Below the pieces are notes generated by a model. It was not told the DNA's origin. It worked only from the letters and a program-made list of their open reading frames with translations, and made no database searches. A stretch of 64,000 nt of DNA. Source: Bacteroidales bacterium (GTDB lineage: Bacteria; Bacteroidota; Bacteroidia; Bacteroidales; P3). The position numbers and the translations under genes are program-made. Location of the stretch: the NCBI GenBank assembly GCA_028708845.1, contig JAQVXZ010000005.1, positions 43,463 to 107,462 of the forward strand, in the 5' to 3' direction. Positions 53,827-62,469 of the stretch are shown in pieces; positions within the stretch are counted from its first letter, which is position 1, and every line of letters starts with the position of its first letter.

Positions 53827-54675
53827 TTAATCCTTATACAAATCTTTAATTATATTAGACTCTTGGTCAATAATCTGTTTTGGTCTTTTAATGTATCTTT
53901 TAATATTTTTGACCTCATTTATAATTTTTTTTCTTAGTGATGTGTCAAAAATTGTAGTTCTAGTTAAAGGTTTTCTAATTTTACTTCTAATAAATTTTAT
54001 TTTCCCATACTTTAATAAGCCTGCAGCCATAGCTCCATCCTCTCCTCTGATAATATTCACTCTATATCCAACTTTTTTAGCATATTCAACATTAGTATTA
54101 AACACTATACCTCTAACAGCTAATTCTGGTCTTCTTATACTAACAAGTACATTAAATATACTTCTAAAAAAATAATAAATTGCATACTTTAATCTCTCTT
54201 TATTATTTTTATATATATACCTATAACTCATATTAACAGCAATTGGATTGTTTTTTTTAAACCCATTTATTACAGAATCAACATAATCAGGAGGATATAT
54301 TGTATCAGAATCAATACTTATATAATACTTACCTTTAGCATTATCTAAACCACATTGTCTTGCAGCGCTACAACCTTTCCTCTCCTCATAATAACAAGGG
54401 ACTCCAGCTCTTTTAAACACCTCTTCGCTATTATCCTTAGAACGATTATTAATACCAATAATCTCAAAAGGATATTTAGATTTATTTTCGCTTAATGACC
54501 AAATACAAGAGAGGAGTCGTGTTTCATCATTATACGTAATAATTGCAACTGTAGCAATAGGATTAGGTTGAGAATTAATTCTTTCTACATTTGCCTTAAC
54601 TTTTTCAAATAATTCATTAGAAAAACTACTATATGGTTTTTCATAAATATCTAAGTATTTCTTACTCCATTTCAT
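53827..54675 (-). CDS. Glycosyltransferase family 2
   Basis: 282 residues. After a 35-residue helical N-terminus, the GT-A core reads IATVAIITYNDETRLLSCIW, then GINNRSKDNSEEVFKRAG and the DxD-like YISIDSDTIYPPDYVDSVI near residue 115. The start codon overlaps the flippase stop by 4 bp, so the genes are coupled. The C-terminal region is basic, which would suit membrane association. Donor and acceptor are unknown. Confidence 0.88.
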   Translation of the reverse strand: MKWSKKYLDIYEKPYSSFSNELFEKVKANVERINSQPNPIATVAIITYNDETRLLSCIWSLSENKSKYPFEIIGINNRSKDNSEEVFKRAGVPCYYEERKGCSAARQCGLDNAKGKYYISIDSDTIYPPDYVDSVINGFKKNNPIAVNMSYRYIYKNNKERLKYAIYYFFRSIFNVLVSIRRPELAVRGIVFNTNVEYAKKVGYRVNIIRGEDGAMAAGLLKYGKIKFIRSKIRKPLTRTTIFDTSLRKKIINEVKNIKRYIKRPKQIIDQESNIIKDLYKD

Positions 54676-56129
54676 ATTGATTTTCTTCTGATTAATTTAT
54701 AAATCATTCTTTTTATATCATAAATCTTTAGAAATTGAAGGTAGAATGTAACATATAGTATACTAAAGATTGATTTGATTGATAATGATATAAACATATT
54801 TAACTCCAAAGTAATATAATTTATTCCATATAAAAACATAAATAATATTATTGTAACAACTATTGGAGGGAAAATGCATTTAATAATTTTTATTATGCTT
54901 GACTTAAAAACAATATTATACATTAAATAATAAGCCTGAAAGAAATTAATTATTATTGAAATCATTATTCCAATCGATACTGCTTCAATAGTTTTAAAAT
55001 AAAAGACACCTACTAAAATTGCAACTACAGTTAAAATAGTTGACAATACACCACTCAAAAACATAATCTTTGTAGAATTGGAAGCTTGAAATATTGAGCC
55101 TGAAGTAGAAAGTATTATTTGAAAAGCAACAGAAAAAGATAGTATTTCAAAACTTGGAACAGACCTCTCCCATTGCATACCAAAAATCAAAAGGACCAAT
55201 TCTTTTGAAGTAAAAAACAAAAGAACAGATAATGGGAAGCCGATATATGCTAATAACTTTACTATCTTTAAATATGAATCTGATAACTTTTGAAAATCAT
55301 TCTGATAGTCAGAGAAAATTGGATGCATAACAGGAGAGAAAACATGAGTTATTGTTTGTAAGGGTAACATCATCAATCTATATGATTTCTCATAATATCC
55401 TAACATCGTATTATTAAGATATTTTCCTATTATCAATTTATCTAAGTTCCTTGAGAAATAGTTTATTAAATTAAAAAGAAATTGATATATTGAGAAAGAT
55501 AGTATTTTTTTTAACGCTTTTATATCAAAGTATAATTTGAATTTTATTGGCTTCTTTATATAGGAAATAATAAATAATAGGATTGAAGAGAGTATTGGAT
55601 TTATTAATAATGCATAGATTCCAAAACCTAAAAAGACTGAAATAACTGCAATTATTCCAGCAAATAACTGGATTGAAAATGATCGAAGTGCAATAAATTT
55701 AAAATCCTTATCTTTATATATTAATGCATTTGGTACTATTTGCGAAGAGTTAAAGAAGATTGCTATTGAAAGATAATATGATATTGGTTCTAAAATTGGA
55801 GTTTCGTAATAAATTGCAATTGGTTTAGCCAATAGGACGAATATAATTGTAAGAATAAGTCCAAACCAAATGGTAAATGAAAAGATATTAGATAAATCAT
55901 CTTTATTTAATTCTTTATTTTGAACTATTGCCGGTCCAATTCCTATCTCAGTAAGCATATTAAAAAACACAATAATCACTGTAGCAATTGCAACAATTCC
56001 AAACTCCTCAGGAGAAAGTATTCTTGCGAGTATAGCCGTAACAATTAGTGATATAAATATATTTGAATACTTTGCTATGGCAGTAAAGAATATCCCAACA
56101 GTCATTTGTTTTTTTATTGAATCTGCCAT
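54672..56129 (-). CDS. Polysaccharide flippase (MOP superfamily, Wzx-like)
   Basis: 485 residues with 12-14 hydrophobic segments. The N-terminal pattern (KQMTVGIFFTAIAKYSNIFI then ILARILSPEEFGIVAIATVI) is typical of polysaccharide transporters of the MOP superfamily. These flip lipid-linked repeat units across the inner membrane for O-antigen or capsule assembly. It lies in the middle of the glycosyltransferase cluster. No Wzy polymerase or chain-length regulator is identified in the window. Confidence 0.92.
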   Translation of the reverse strand: MADSIKKQMTVGIFFTAIAKYSNIFISLIVTAILARILSPEEFGIVAIATVIIVFFNMLTEIGIGPAIVQNKELNKDDLSNIFSFTIWFGLILTIIFVLLAKPIAIYYETPILEPISYYLSIAIFFNSSQIVPNALIYKDKDFKFIALRSFSIQLFAGIIAVISVFLGFGIYALLINPILSSILLFIISYIKKPIKFKLYFDIKALKKILSFSIYQFLFNLINYFSRNLDKLIIGKYLNNTMLGYYEKSYRLMMLPLQTITHVFSPVMHPIFSDYQNDFQKLSDSYLKIVKLLAYIGFPLSVLLFFTSKELVLLIFGMQWERSVPSFEILSFSVAFQIILSTSGSIFQASNSTKIMFLSGVLSTILTVVAILVGVFYFKTIEAVSIGIMISIIINFFQAYYLMYNIVFKSSIIKIIKCIFPPIVVTIILFMFLYGINYITLELNMFISLSIKSIFSILYVTFYLQFLKIYDIKRMIYKLIRRKSI

Positions 56130-56139
56130 AATTTTTAAC

Positions 56140-57084
56140 TTAGGTTTTCCTTATAATAAAAGGGAATAAACAAACTAAAAAAGGTTTCAACTTTATAAGA
56201 TATAAGTATTGAAAGCAAACCCTCTTTAAACAATAAATTCTTGTTTTAAAACATAACGAATTAGTTCTATAAACAGCACTATTTAGAATATTAGAACATA
56301 ACCTATTTACAATAATTTTATACTTAATATCTTTCTTAGAAAAATCTAAAAGTTTATCTATAGTAAACAAATAAGCATATAAATTTTGTTCTGTAAAAGG
56401 TGATGTAACAATTGAAGAGCCCCTAACTCTTCTCTTAAAAAAAGTATTATTAATGAATCCGACTCTTTCAGCTTGCAAGAAAAGCAATGAACTATATAAT
56501 TCATCTTCGTGCAATGTGTTTTCAAAATACAATTCTTTTCTATGCCAATAATCGCTTTTAGTAATATACAGACAAGCTGAGGCTCTAAACTTATTAATAT
56601 CTAAAAGTATATTTGTAATTTCAATTCCATCATAAATTTTATCTTCTAATAAATGGCATCTTTTATAATCAAAATGTAAATCATACTTTATATCATCATA
56701 AAAAATATCTGCATCAAAAAAACAAATATCAAGATTATCATTTTCACTTTTATTATATGTTTCTTCTAATGCAGTTGAGGAAAGAATATCATCACTATCG
56801 AAAAAATAAATATAATTCCCTTTACAATTATCTAAACCAAAATTTCTTGTTTTTGACAACCCTTTATTTTCTTGTGAATAGACAATAATCCTATTATCTT
56901 TTTGTTCATATTCATTTAATATATCCAAAGAAGAATCAGTTGACCCATCATTAATTGTAATAATCTCAATTTCTTTAAGCGTTTGATTTACGATACTGTC
57001 TAATGCCTCTCTAAGGTACTTTTCAGTATTATAGACAGGTATTATTACACTAACCTTTGGTTTTTCTATCAAATTTTTATCCAT
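56140..57084 (-). CDS. Glycosyltransferase family 2
   Basis: 314 residues, GT-A fold. KVSVIIPVYNTEKYLREALD near residue 9, ITINDGSTDSSLDILNEYE near residue 38 and the DxD motif IYFFDSDDILSSTALEETY near residue 92 are canonical. The first 16 bases overlap the end of the hexapeptide acyltransferase gene. Probably adds one sugar of the repeat unit. Confidence 0.93.
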   Translation of the reverse strand: MDKNLIEKPKVSVIIPVYNTEKYLREALDSIVNQTLKEIEIITINDGSTDSSLDILNEYEQKDNRIIVYSQENKGLSKTRNFGLDNCKGNYIYFFDSDDILSSTALEETYNKSENDNLDICFFDADIFYDDIKYDLHFDYKRCHLLEDKIYDGIEITNILLDINKFRASACLYITKSDYWHRKELYFENTLHEDELYSSLLFLQAERVGFINNTFFKRRVRGSSIVTSPFTEQNLYAYLFTIDKLLDFSKKDIKYKIIVNRLCSNILNSAVYRTNSLCFKTRIYCLKRVCFQYLYLIKLKPFLVCLFPFIIRKT

Positions 57085-57689
57085 GTCCTTGTATCGAAAT
57101 CATATTTCTTAATTGGTCTGGCAGGATTCCCTGCTACTATTGTATATGGTTCTACATCCTTTGTTACTACACTCCCCGCTGCTACTAATGAATGCTTGCC
57201 TATTTTTATTCCTTGTATTATTACACAATTCCCTCCAACCCAGACATCATCTTCAATAATAACTTTTGTTCCGCTTACACCTTGGTCTTTAATTGGAATT
57301 TCAATATCCTCAAAGTCATGGGTTAATCCTAAAACTTGACTTCCTATCCCTAAAACAACATTATTACCGATTAATACAGGTCCTAAAATCATTCCTCTTG
57401 ATGTAATCATGGTATTATTACCAATTTCTATATCTCCAATTCCATTATTAAGGATTACATGATTTTCTATAATTGTTCTATCTCCAATTATTAATTTATT
57501 TCCTGCATTTAAATCCAATCGAGCATTTCTTCTAATAATTGATCCTTTTCCTCTTTTAATAATAAAAGGATAAACAAAAAACCTTGCCCACCATCTTGTT
57601 CTTGCTGAATAGGGATGGAACCATAAATTCAGCAAAAATTGTTTGATTACAAGGTGTTTCTCTAAATAATTCTTTATTCTTGTTTTCAT
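57069..57689 (-). CDS. Hexapeptide-repeat acyltransferase
   Basis: 206 residues forming a left-handed beta-helix. Hexapeptide repeats run from about residue 55 (for example IGDRTIIENHVILNNGIGDI) and end in the common sequence SLVAAGSVVTKDVEPYTIVA then GNPARPIKKY. The family mostly acetylates sugars with acetyl-CoA. It is the first gene of the polysaccharide cluster in the direction of transcription, 10 bp after the histidine kinase. Confidence 0.92.
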   Translation of the reverse strand: MKTRIKNYLEKHLVIKQFLLNLWFHPYSARTRWWARFFVYPFIIKRGKGSIIRRNARLDLNAGNKLIIGDRTIIENHVILNNGIGDIEIGNNTMITSRGMILGPVLIGNNVVLGIGSQVLGLTHDFEDIEIPIKDQGVSGTKVIIEDDVWVGGNCVIIQGIKIGKHSLVAAGSVVTKDVEPYTIVAGNPARPIKKYDFDTRTWIKI

Positions 57690-57699
57690 AAAATATTAT

Positions 57700-59220
57700 T
57701 TAATCTCTTTTTTTCGGCAATATAAAATAAAACTCACTACCTTTACCAAGTTCAGAATTTATTCTAAGATTTCCACCCATAAGATTAACTAATTTATGAG
57801 CTATTGAAAGACCAAGACCCGAACCCTGAGCAAAATCATTTAATTTATAAAAACGATCAAAAATTTTTCTTTGTTGTTCCTTTCCTATACCAATTCCACT
57901 ATCCACAATTCCAATTCTAACCTCTTGCCCAAGGTCATCCATTTTTAACTCCACAAATCCTTCAGATGTAAATTTAAAAGCATTATTCAAAAGATTATTT
58001 AGTATATCTCTAATTTTATTTTTATCTGAATAAATAATTATACTTTCTTGATTTGATAAAAAATTGCATGTTAAACATTTTTCATTTTGAATCTTAAATA
58101 CTTCAAATAAATCATAAGCCAAAGCACTAACATCAAAATACTCGTTTTCAACCTTTGTTATTCCTGCCTCCATTTTAGAATAGTCCAGAATATTATTAAT
58201 TAACTTAACGAGAATTTTATTATTTTCAGTAATTATTCTATTATACTCCATTTTCTCGTCTAAATCCTCAGTATCAACAAGCAATTGAGAAAAACCAACA
58301 ATTACATTTAAAGGAGTATGAATTTCATGTGTTATGTTTTCTAAAAATTTAGTTTTTAAATTTTCTGATTCCTTTGCTCTATTAGTTGCTTCAACAAATT
58401 CCGTTACGTCAATTGAAGATCCTAAAATTACATTATCTCCATACTCATTTTTAAATAATAACCAAACACATTTAATCCAGTGACTTTTACCATCAACTCT
58501 AACCTCGAATTGTTTTTCTCTAATAGTATTTAAAGGAATCCTTTCAAAAGGAACGCTTTTATAATTACTTTTAATCCAAAGCCTATCCTCCATTGATAAA
58601 TACTTATATACTTCTTCCAAATCTGTTTTAACACTCTTTAGAACTCCAAAATTCTCAAACCACTGTTCATTAGCTATAAACGTATCCTCTTCAATATTAT
58701 GTTCCATAATTCCAACCTTACCAAATGAAGAAATATTATCAAACATCAATTTAAATTTCTTAAGTTCTAATTGTTCTTGATAACGATCTGTTTCATCAAG
58801 GAAAATCATAATCAGATCCTCAAAAATTCCATTATCATTAAAATAACACTCAATCTTGGAGGAAATATATTTTGATTCTTTTTTATAGAGTGTTTTGTAG
58901 TATTTCTTTGAAAAAACTCTGTCAAATGAATATTCGAAAGAAAAAGAATCCCTAAAGTTTTCGTTAGCAAAGTCTCTTTTATCCTGTTCAGGTAAAGTTA
59001 GAAAAGTTGAAATATTAGAAAGCACTACATTAGGAAGATTCGGGTTTTCCAAAATACTAATACCTAAAACAAGTGATGAGCTTTCAACCCCAAAAATCTC
59101 TAAACCTTTAAGGTTTATGTCTATCAACACTCCTTTCCTATCATAAACTTCAATTCCAGCAGGAACATTATTAAATATCCTTTTCAAACGTTCAATCTCG
59201 TTAAATAAGAAACTACTCAT
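57700..59220 (-). CDS. PAS-domain sensor histidine kinase
   Basis: 506 residues without obvious membrane helices, so probably cytoplasmic. PAS-like modules occupy about 8-280 (NNVPAGIEVYDRKGVLIDIN; WFENFGVLKSV; VILGSSIDVTEF). The phosphoacceptor His is in NITHEIHTPLNVIVGFSQLL near residue 295. The ATPase has the N box ILNNLLNNAFKFTSEG near 400, G1 VRIGIVDSGIGIG, an F box and G2 GSGLGLSIAHKLVNLMGGNL. Its cognate regulator is not adjacent; the response regulator at 63697 is divergent and only a possibility. With a 10-bp gap to the polysaccharide genes it may be their first gene. Confidence 0.92.
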   Translation of the reverse strand: MSSFLFNEIERLKRIFNNVPAGIEVYDRKGVLIDINLKGLEIFGVESSSLVLGISILENPNLPNVVLSNISTFLTLPEQDKRDFANENFRDSFSFEYSFDRVFSKKYYKTLYKKESKYISSKIECYFNDNGIFEDLIMIFLDETDRYQEQLELKKFKLMFDNISSFGKVGIMEHNIEEDTFIANEQWFENFGVLKSVKTDLEEVYKYLSMEDRLWIKSNYKSVPFERIPLNTIREKQFEVRVDGKSHWIKCVWLLFKNEYGDNVILGSSIDVTEFVEATNRAKESENLKTKFLENITHEIHTPLNVIVGFSQLLVDTEDLDEKMEYNRIITENNKILVKLINNILDYSKMEAGITKVENEYFDVSALAYDLFEVFKIQNEKCLTCNFLSNQESIIIYSDKNKIRDILNNLLNNAFKFTSEGFVELKMDDLGQEVRIGIVDSGIGIGKEQQRKIFDRFYKLNDFAQGSGLGLSIAHKLVNLMGGNLRINSELGKGSEFYFILPKKRD

Positions 59221-59400
59221 AAGCTAAATTTAGTATAATTTTAGTATGTAATTACAAAATCAATTGCAAATATAATCACATATATAGATTAATCATAATA
59301 TCTTTCAAATAAAAACAAATATAAATACAATCAATATCTTATCACACTCATTTTAAGATAGTAAAAAAGTATAAAATAACTCTTTGTTTAAGAAGATTAG

Positions 59401-59450
59401 TTCTTCGTTTTAATTTTTTCTTTCTTCGTTTCACGAAATTCTTTCTTTGC
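59401..59450. repeat. 21-bp repeat array with TTCTTCGTTT core
   Basis: TTCTTCG begins at 59401 and 59422, and TTCTTTG at 59443, each 21 bp apart. This is the reverse complement of the GAAACGAAG core seen at 45911. It lies in the divergent gap between the histidine kinase and the EEP-family gene. Confidence 0.85.
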
Positions 59451-59604
59451 TTCATTTTTCAGATACTTTGACTCTAGAAGGTCATATAGCTTTTTGTTCA
59501 TATTTATCCTAAATATAAAAAATCTATTATACTGAAACTGATAAAATAAATTTCAAAAAGGTAAAAACTCATAATGGACATCTTAGAATATATGATTTTA
59601 GAAT

Positions 59605-59655
59605 TTGATTCTAATAAAATGGATTTTGATTCTATTTTTCTGTAATTTGATTCTA
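59605..59655. repeat. 21-bp repeat array with TTGATTCTA core
   Basis: TTGATTCT begins at 59605, 59626 and 59647, exactly 21 bp apart. The reverse complement AGAATCAA is the core also seen in the array at 19644. Upstream 59221-59400 is AT-rich with nothing recognised. A -7-like TATTTTTG lies at 59725-59732, before the next gene. Confidence 0.85.
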
Positions 59656-59784
59656 ATAACTTGTTTCTTCACAATGAATCTAAGATTAATAGTAGTGAAA
59701 AATCTTAATTAGAAGAAAAAATAGTATTTTTGCCGTCTTGAATTTGCTATTTGGCAAAAGCAATTTGATAAACAAAAATTATAT

Positions 59785-60861
59785 ATGGGTTTTAAGGCTG
59801 TTAGACTTTTAAGTGAAACTTTATTTGTTTTTGGAACAATTGTAATGGCAGTTATCAGTCTTTATGCCTCACAAGCAAGGTTTTTCAATCCTCAAACCCA
59901 TGTATTTGCATCTCTGATAGGACTTTTTGCAATCCTTTTTATTGTACTAAATCTCTTTCTTACCTTCTATTGGGCTTCGAAATTCCGAGCATGGTTCTTT
60001 GTTTCAATCGCTACATTATTGCTATTTATTCCCTATACACTAACGATGTTTCAAATCTCATTCAAACCTCGACCACCCTTTAATGAAAGAGATATTTGTA
60101 TTGCTACTTACAACGTAAAGAGTTTTGGATACTATGGTCATTATACTAATAACTTCAAAAATATAGCTTTTGCTCTTGGAGAAAAAGACCCTGATATTAT
60201 CTGTTTCCAGGAAATATGGTTCGACAAGCATCTCCCTATCGACAGTATAGCTAATTTTCTTGAGATGCCTTATTATGCTATTGGAGAAAACGGATTAGGA
60301 GTAAAAGATTTAGCCCTATTCAGCAAACATCCAATTATTGAGACTAAAAGTCAGGTTTATCCTAACACACATAATGGTTCAATGTATTGCGATATACAAA
60401 TAAACGATAAGGTTATTAGGGTTATGAACCTTCACCTTCAAACCTCGAATTTCAATCAAAAACAACACGAAGTCGGACAATTGAAACAAGTATTTAAGCC
60501 AAGAATATTTGCTCAAGCCATTCAAAATATTTCTAAAACCATTAACGATAATTCAATAAAAAGATCAGAGCAAGCATTGGAAGTAAATAAAATCATTACT
60601 AATAGTCCTTATCCAATATTTGTTGCAGGAGATATAAACGAAACTCCTTCTTCTTTTGTTTATGATAAGGTTAAAGGGGAGCTATTCGACGGATTTCGCC
60701 AAGGAGGGAGAGGATTTGGCTCAACTTATAGAAAAATCTTTGGAATTTTCCGATTAGATTATATTTTCCATTCAAAAGACTTTCAATGTGTAAATTATTT
60801 TAGCGAAAACCTTGAATACTCCGACCACAAACCAGTCTTCGGATTCTATCGCTATAAATAA
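59785..60861 (+). CDS. Membrane-anchored endonuclease/exonuclease/phosphatase family protein
   Basis: 358 residues. Three N-terminal hydrophobic helices (residues about 7-95) anchor an EEP-fold domain. Catalytic landmarks include ICIATYNVKSFGYYG near residue 107, DIICFQEIWFD near residue 137 (metal-binding Glu), VMNLHLQTSNF near residue 212, FVAGDINETPSSFVYD near residue 286 and the terminal YSDHKPVFGFY (catalytic His). EEP enzymes cut nucleic acids or phosphate esters with Mg2+; the membrane-anchored Bacteroidota form has no firmly known substrate. Confidence 0.9.
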   Translation: MGFKAVRLLSETLFVFGTIVMAVISLYASQARFFNPQTHVFASLIGLFAILFIVLNLFLTFYWASKFRAWFFVSIATLLLFIPYTLTMFQISFKPRPPFNERDICIATYNVKSFGYYGHYTNNFKNIAFALGEKDPDIICFQEIWFDKHLPIDSIANFLEMPYYAIGENGLGVKDLALFSKHPIIETKSQVYPNTHNGSMYCDIQINDKVIRVMNLHLQTSNFNQKQHEVGQLKQVFKPRIFAQAIQNISKTINDNSIKRSEQALEVNKIITNSPYPIFVAGDINETPSSFVYDKVKGELFDGFRQGGRGFGSTYRKIFGIFRLDYIFHSKDFQCVNYFSENLEYSDHKPVFGFYRYK

Positions 60862-60962
60862 TTTATCCTCACAAATTGACAATCTTCTTTATTTTAATAA
60901 ATACATTTCTATTGTATCAGGTAACCATCTTTGGTTTAATCCAAATTATATCAAGAAAGAAT

Positions 60963-61025
60963 CTAACGAAACGCCATTTAAAAGTATTCTTATTGCGAAA
61001 CAAAGTATTCTTTCTGCGTTTCAAT
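60963..61025. repeat. 21-bp repeat units beside a 23-bp array
   Basis: AAAGTATTCTT occurs at 60981 and 61002, 21 bp apart, and GCGAAAC / GCGTTTC elements accompany them. An imperfect earlier unit starts at about 60963. The 23-bp palindromic array begins directly afterwards. Confidence 0.7.
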
Positions 61026-61030
61026 GTCAG

Positions 61031-61122
61031 TATGGTAGCTATGAGAAGACCATTATGGTACCTACCACACGCCTCTTATGGTACCTACCACACGAGCGTT
61101 ATGGTAGCTACCATAATGTAGT
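61031..61122. repeat. Four-unit 23-bp palindromic array (TATGGTA)
   Basis: TATGGTA begins at 61031, 61054, 61077 and 61100, exactly 23 bp apart. The last unit is the perfect palindrome TATGGTAGCTACCATA; the others are dyads such as TGGTACCTACCA. The rest of the gap to 61528 is AT-rich, with no gene seen; it ends in the promoter of the next gene. Confidence 0.92.
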
Positions 61123-61460
61123 TTTGAAATCTTTGGTGATTTTATTTGGAAATAACGAACTCATTCCCTTGCAGATGCAAAGATAAGTAAAATATCTGAA
61201 TTATGGATGAAATTTACTCTTTTTTTGCTCGCTCAACTTCCAAAATCTACTTTAGCAAGCTAAATTGGTAATCTCCCACTCTTTTGTCATTTTTTATTAG
61301 ATTTACAAGCATAAATACCTTAGTATATACATGGTTATAGATAGAATTTATACAATAATAGATAAATTCTATCAACCAGTTTACATCCTGGCTTTCAGCT
61401 AATTAAAAGCACATAAACCATATTAAAAACCAATTCCATAAAAATAATCACTAAAAACAC

Positions 61461-61490
61461 TTGTTTTAAGCTAATTCCGTTGTATATTTG
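61461..61490 (+). promoter_or_regulatory. Promoter of the LruC-type lipoprotein pair
   Basis: TTG at 61461-61463, a spacer of exactly 19 bp, then TATATTTG at 61483-61490. The start codon is 39 bp further on. Confidence 0.78.
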
Positions 61491-61528
61491 CAAATTGAAA
61501 TAGGAATATAAATATAAAAAATAAAACC

Positions 61529-62461
61529 ATGAAGAAGATATTTCTTTTAATCGCAGTAGCCATTTTTGGAGTTTCTTGTATTAACGAGGACTTCGAAAGC
61601 ATGAAATTAGATTTAGAAAATCTAAGTCCCTTTACCGAAGAATTAGCTCCAATTCAAGAGGGTAAAACAACAATTATCAAAGCAAATGGTGTTGTTATCT
61701 GCGAAACAAATATTGAGATGAGTTATTCGTTCCCAAAAGGAGCATTAAAAACTACTGATTATATAGCTAATAAAAAAGATGTGATCTACGGAGGTTGGGA
61801 TGTAAATACTTTCACTGCAGCATTCGAAGATACCAGAAATGGAGATAATGATTATAACGATTTTGTTTGCTATATAACAAGAGAAAAAAAGAAAAGTGAG
61901 AATAATGTTCAATTAGACATTTATATTCAGCCTATAGCTTATGGCGCAGGCACTAATTTGCAATTCGGGATAACACTACCTAATGGTGTTGATACTATTA
62001 TTTCAACTAATATTAGAAATGATTTCTTCCCTGGAACTACTGGATTTGTGAACACAGTTGATCCTAGTGCAAGTTTATATCAGACAAGTGATGCGAACCA
62101 TATTAAGAAAATTACTTATACTCAACTTGGAAAACAAAATGACTTTCTTAGAATACATCCTTTTATAATTAATGAAAATGGTGAAAAAATATATGTTGCA
62201 TTAAGCGCCAATAACATTAGTGCAAACTATTTATCTATCGCCAGCGTGACAGGATACCCATTAGGAATTGCAATATCAGGAGGATTTGATTACGTAAAAG
62301 AAAAAGTAAATATCTCAACTATTTATCAAGGGTTTAACAATTGGATTACTGGTAATAACGAATCAATTGGCAATTCAAATAATAGTCAAGGATCTAAAGC
62401 TAATCTTTTTAAAATTAGCGATATAATTAATAATAATCCAGAAAATTTATTCAATAAATAA
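61529..62461 (+). CDS. LruC/DUF4842-domain lipoprotein A
   Basis: 310 residues with a lipoprotein signal (MKKIFLLIAVAIFGVSCINED, Cys17). The diagnostic LruC/DUF4842 motif FEDTRNGDNDYNDFVCYI lies near residue 108 and looks like a calcium-binding acidic loop. The domain continues through LDIYIQPIAYGAGTNLQFGI and ends near GYPLGIAISGGFDY. LruC-type lipoproteins are surface-associated and of unsettled function. It is 8 bp upstream of a paralogue, and the pair has its own promoter and terminator. Confidence 0.88.
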   Translation: MKKIFLLIAVAIFGVSCINEDFESMKLDLENLSPFTEELAPIQEGKTTIIKANGVVICETNIEMSYSFPKGALKTTDYIANKKDVIYGGWDVNTFTAAFEDTRNGDNDYNDFVCYITREKKKSENNVQLDIYIQPIAYGAGTNLQFGITLPNGVDTIISTNIRNDFFPGTTGFVNTVDPSASLYQTSDANHIKKITYTQLGKQNDFLRIHPFIINENGEKIYVALSANNISANYLSIASVTGYPLGIAISGGFDYVKEKVNISTIYQGFNNWITGNNESIGNSNNSQGSKANLFKISDIINNNPENLFNK

Positions 62462-62469
62462 GTATTAAA

